NCBI GenBank assembly: GCA_013816685.1
Contig: JACDDX010000083.1
Coordinates: 1 to 7,323 of the forward strand
Length of the DNA stretch: 7,323 bases
DNA from: Gemmatimonadales bacterium
Lineage (GTDB): Bacteria > Gemmatimonadota > Gemmatimonadetes > Gemmatimonadales > GWC2-71-9
Reading direction: 5' to 3'
A program made the position numbers and the translations under genes. This document shows positions 5,746 to 7,323 of this stretch, in pieces; position 1 is the first letter of the stretch; each line of letters begins with the position of its first letter. The notes below the pieces were generated by a model. That model ran no database searches. It saw only the letters and a program-made list of their open reading frames with translations, and had not been told where the DNA came from.

Positions 5746-7151
5746 AGCATCGCGTGCTCGTGGTGGACGACGAATCGGGGATCCGGCAGGCGCTGAAGCA
5801 GGTGCTGGAATACGAGGAGCTGGAGGTGCGCACGGCCGGGTCCGGTGGCGAGGCGATCACCCTCTACTCAGAGTTCCGACCGCATCTCGTCTTCATGGAC
5901 GTCAAGATGGCGGGGCTCGACGGCCTGGAGACGCTCACCCGGCTTCGGGACCTCGACGCCAAGGCACAGGTGGTCATGATCTCGGGGCACGGCACCATCG
6001 CGACCGCGGTCGAAGCCACGCAGCGGGGCGCCTTCGACTTTCTGGAGAAGCCGCTCGACACCGATCGGCTGCTGGTCACCGTGCGGAACGCGCTGGCGCA
6101 TGCCGAGCTCGTGGACGAGAACACGCGGCTTCGGCAGGCGGCGCAGAGTCGCTACCGCATGGTCGGAGGCAGCCAGGCGCTCCGCGCGGTGCGCGAGTTG
6201 ATCGCAAAGGTGGGCCCGACCGGTGCGCGCGTCCTCGTCACCGGCGAGAACGGCACCGGAAAGGAGCTCGTCGCGCGCGGGCTGCACGAGACGTCGCCGA
6301 GGCGGGATCGCGCGTTCGTGGAGGTCAACTGTGCCGCCATTCCGTCTGAGCTGATCGAGAGCGAGCTCTTCGGCCACATGAAGGGCTCGTTCACCGGCGC
6401 CTTTGCCGACCGCGCCGGCAAATTCGAGCAGGCCGATGGCGGCACGCTCTTCCTCGACGAAGTGGGCGACATGTCGCTGTCCGCGCAGGCCAAACTGCTG
6501 CGCGTGCTCCAGGAAGGCGTGGTCACCCGGATCGGCGGAGCCAAGTCGATTCAGGTGGACGTCCGGGTGCTGGCGGCGACCAACAAGACGCTGGAGGACG
6601 AGATCGCCGAAGCGCGATTTCGCGAGGATCTGCTCTACCGTCTGAATGTCGTGCCCATCGAGGTCCCGGCGCTGCGCGACCGGCTCGAGGATGTGCCGGC
6701 GCTGGTGGCGCACTTCGCCGAACAGATCGCCGCGGGCGCGGGCGTCGTCGGACGAGGCTTCTCCGACGAGGCGATCCAACGCCTGCAGACCCGAGCCTGG
6801 CCCGGCAACATCCGCGAGCTTCGCAATGCGGTCGAACGCGCCCTCATTCTCGCGCCGGGGAAGATCGTCAGCGGCGCGGATATCGACTGGCTGCTGCCCG
6901 GGGGCGACGGCGCACTGACCGCGGCGGTGTTCGTCCGCTCCGAGCTCTCCTCCGAGCCGGATGTCCCCGACGCCGACGCTCGGCCGCATACGTTCGAGAC
7001 GTTCAAGCACCAGGCCGAAAAGAACTTTCTGGCGCAGCAGCTCCGCGAGCACGACTGGAACGTCTCCGAGACCGCGCGCGCGCTCAAGATGCCGCGGTCA
7101 AATCTCTACAAGAAGATCGAGCGGTACGGGCTCACCCGGGAGACACCATGA
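5742..7151 (+). CDS. Sigma-54-dependent response regulator, NtrC family (REC-AAA+-Fis HTH)
   Basis: A 469-residue transcription activator that, once phosphorylated by a sensor kinase, drives RNA polymerase with sigma-54 to open promoters. The receiver domain (1-120) has the acidic pair D9-D10, phospho-acceptor D53, Ser81 and Lys103, all intact. The AAA+ domain (about 145-375) has Walker A G-E-N-G-T-G-K-E (168-175), the sigma-54 contact loop G-S-F-T-G-A (215-220, Ser in place of the usual Ala), Walker B F-L-D-E (237-240) and R-F-R-E-D-L-L-Y-R-L. After a Pro/Asp-rich linker (about 395-418), a Fis-type helix-turn-helix (438-459) ends the protein. The length is typical. It starts inside the stop of the upstream hypothetical gene and its own stop overlaps the next start, so it is inside an operon. 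No histidine kinase is in the window, so the signal is unknown. Confidence 0.96.
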   Translation: MKHRVLVVDDESGIRQALKQVLEYEELEVRTAGSGGEAITLYSEFRPHLVFMDVKMAGLDGLETLTRLRDLDAKAQVVMISGHGTIATAVEATQRGAFDFLEKPLDTDRLLVTVRNALAHAELVDENTRLRQAAQSRYRMVGGSQALRAVRELIAKVGPTGARVLVTGENGTGKELVARGLHETSPRRDRAFVEVNCAAIPSELIESELFGHMKGSFTGAFADRAGKFEQADGGTLFLDEVGDMSLSAQAKLLRVLQEGVVTRIGGAKSIQVDVRVLAATNKTLEDEIAEARFREDLLYRLNVVPIEVPALRDRLEDVPALVAHFAEQIAAGAGVVGRGFSDEAIQRLQTRAWPGNIRELRNAVERALILAPGKIVSGADIDWLLPGGDGALTAAVFVRSELSSEPDVPDADARPHTFETFKHQAEKNFLAQQLREHDWNVSETARALKMPRSNLYKKIERYGLTRETP

Positions 7152-7323
7152 CCGGCCCGACGCGTGATTGGGACAAGGAGCTGGGCGACATCGACAAGGC
7201 GATCGAGCGGCACCAGACCGCGCCGCCCGCGACCCCACTCAGCCCGCCGCCGGTCACACCGGTCAGCGTGCCGCACGGCGGACCTGCGCGCGGGACGGGG
7301 CCTGCCGGCGCCTCGCCGTCGGG
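7148..7323 (+). CDS. Hypothetical protein, N-terminal part only (cut by the right edge)
   Basis: The ATG at 7148 overlaps the stop of the sigma-54 regulator (ATGA) and opens a frame of 58 codons plus two bases to the window end. The first 22 residues are charged and probably helical, with D-W-D-K-E-L and I-D-K-A-I-E. A stretch rich in Pro, Ala, Gly and Thr then looks disordered. No domain is recognisable. The fourth-in-series ATGA junction and the preserved frame support a real gene; the function cannot be told from this fragment. Confidence 0.7.
   Translation, partial: MTGPTRDWDKELGDIDKAIERHQTAPPATPLSPPPVTPVSVPHGGPARGTGPAGASPS

Noticed and set aside
5868..7052. 394-codon minus-strand open frame opposite the sigma-54 regulator
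   Set aside because: The plus-strand frame has all NtrC motifs in order. The antisense frame shows no recognisable domain and arises from the codon bias of GC-rich genes.

Overview
This is a GC-rich chromosomal window with seven complete or near-complete genes and one gene cut by the right edge. Every protein reads as ordinary bacterial housekeeping or regulation. The GC richness, the mix of families and the style of the anchored and hypothetical proteins suggest a Gemmatimonadota-like soil or aquatic bacterium, but nothing here fixes the taxon. I see no tRNA, rRNA, CRISPR array, insertion sequence, integrase or phage gene, so this does not look like a mobile island.

Left part, minus strand: an S41 (carboxyl-terminal processing) peptidase with a membrane anchor starts at 1305 and runs off the left edge. 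Upstream of it, also on the minus strand, lies a small lipoprotein (2018 to 1560) with an H-E-x-x-H zincin-type motif. A GC-rich hairpin followed by a short T run separates the two and may end the lipoprotein transcript.

Middle: yifB/comM (Mg-chelatase-like AAA+ protein, 2230-3768) reads rightward, divergent from the lipoprotein. It meets arfB (stalled-ribosome hydrolase, minus strand, 4218 to 3778) tail to tail with a 9-base gap. arfB is divergent from larE across 52 bases.

Right part, plus strand: larE (PP-loop sulfur transferase), an unrecognised membrane-anchored protein, a sigma-54-dependent response regulator of the NtrC type, and the start of another unrecognised protein. All three junctions are ATGA overlaps, so these four genes almost certainly form one translationally coupled operon. 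This operon is the most interesting part of the window. A nickel-pincer-cofactor type sulfur transferase is tied to a two-component transcription activator with no visible sensor kinase and to two proteins of unknown role. LarE has exactly three cysteines, in a CxxC plus C pattern that recalls iron-sulfur-dependent PP-loop thiolases. I found no convincing evidence of a wholly new system; the novelty claims below are modest and testable.
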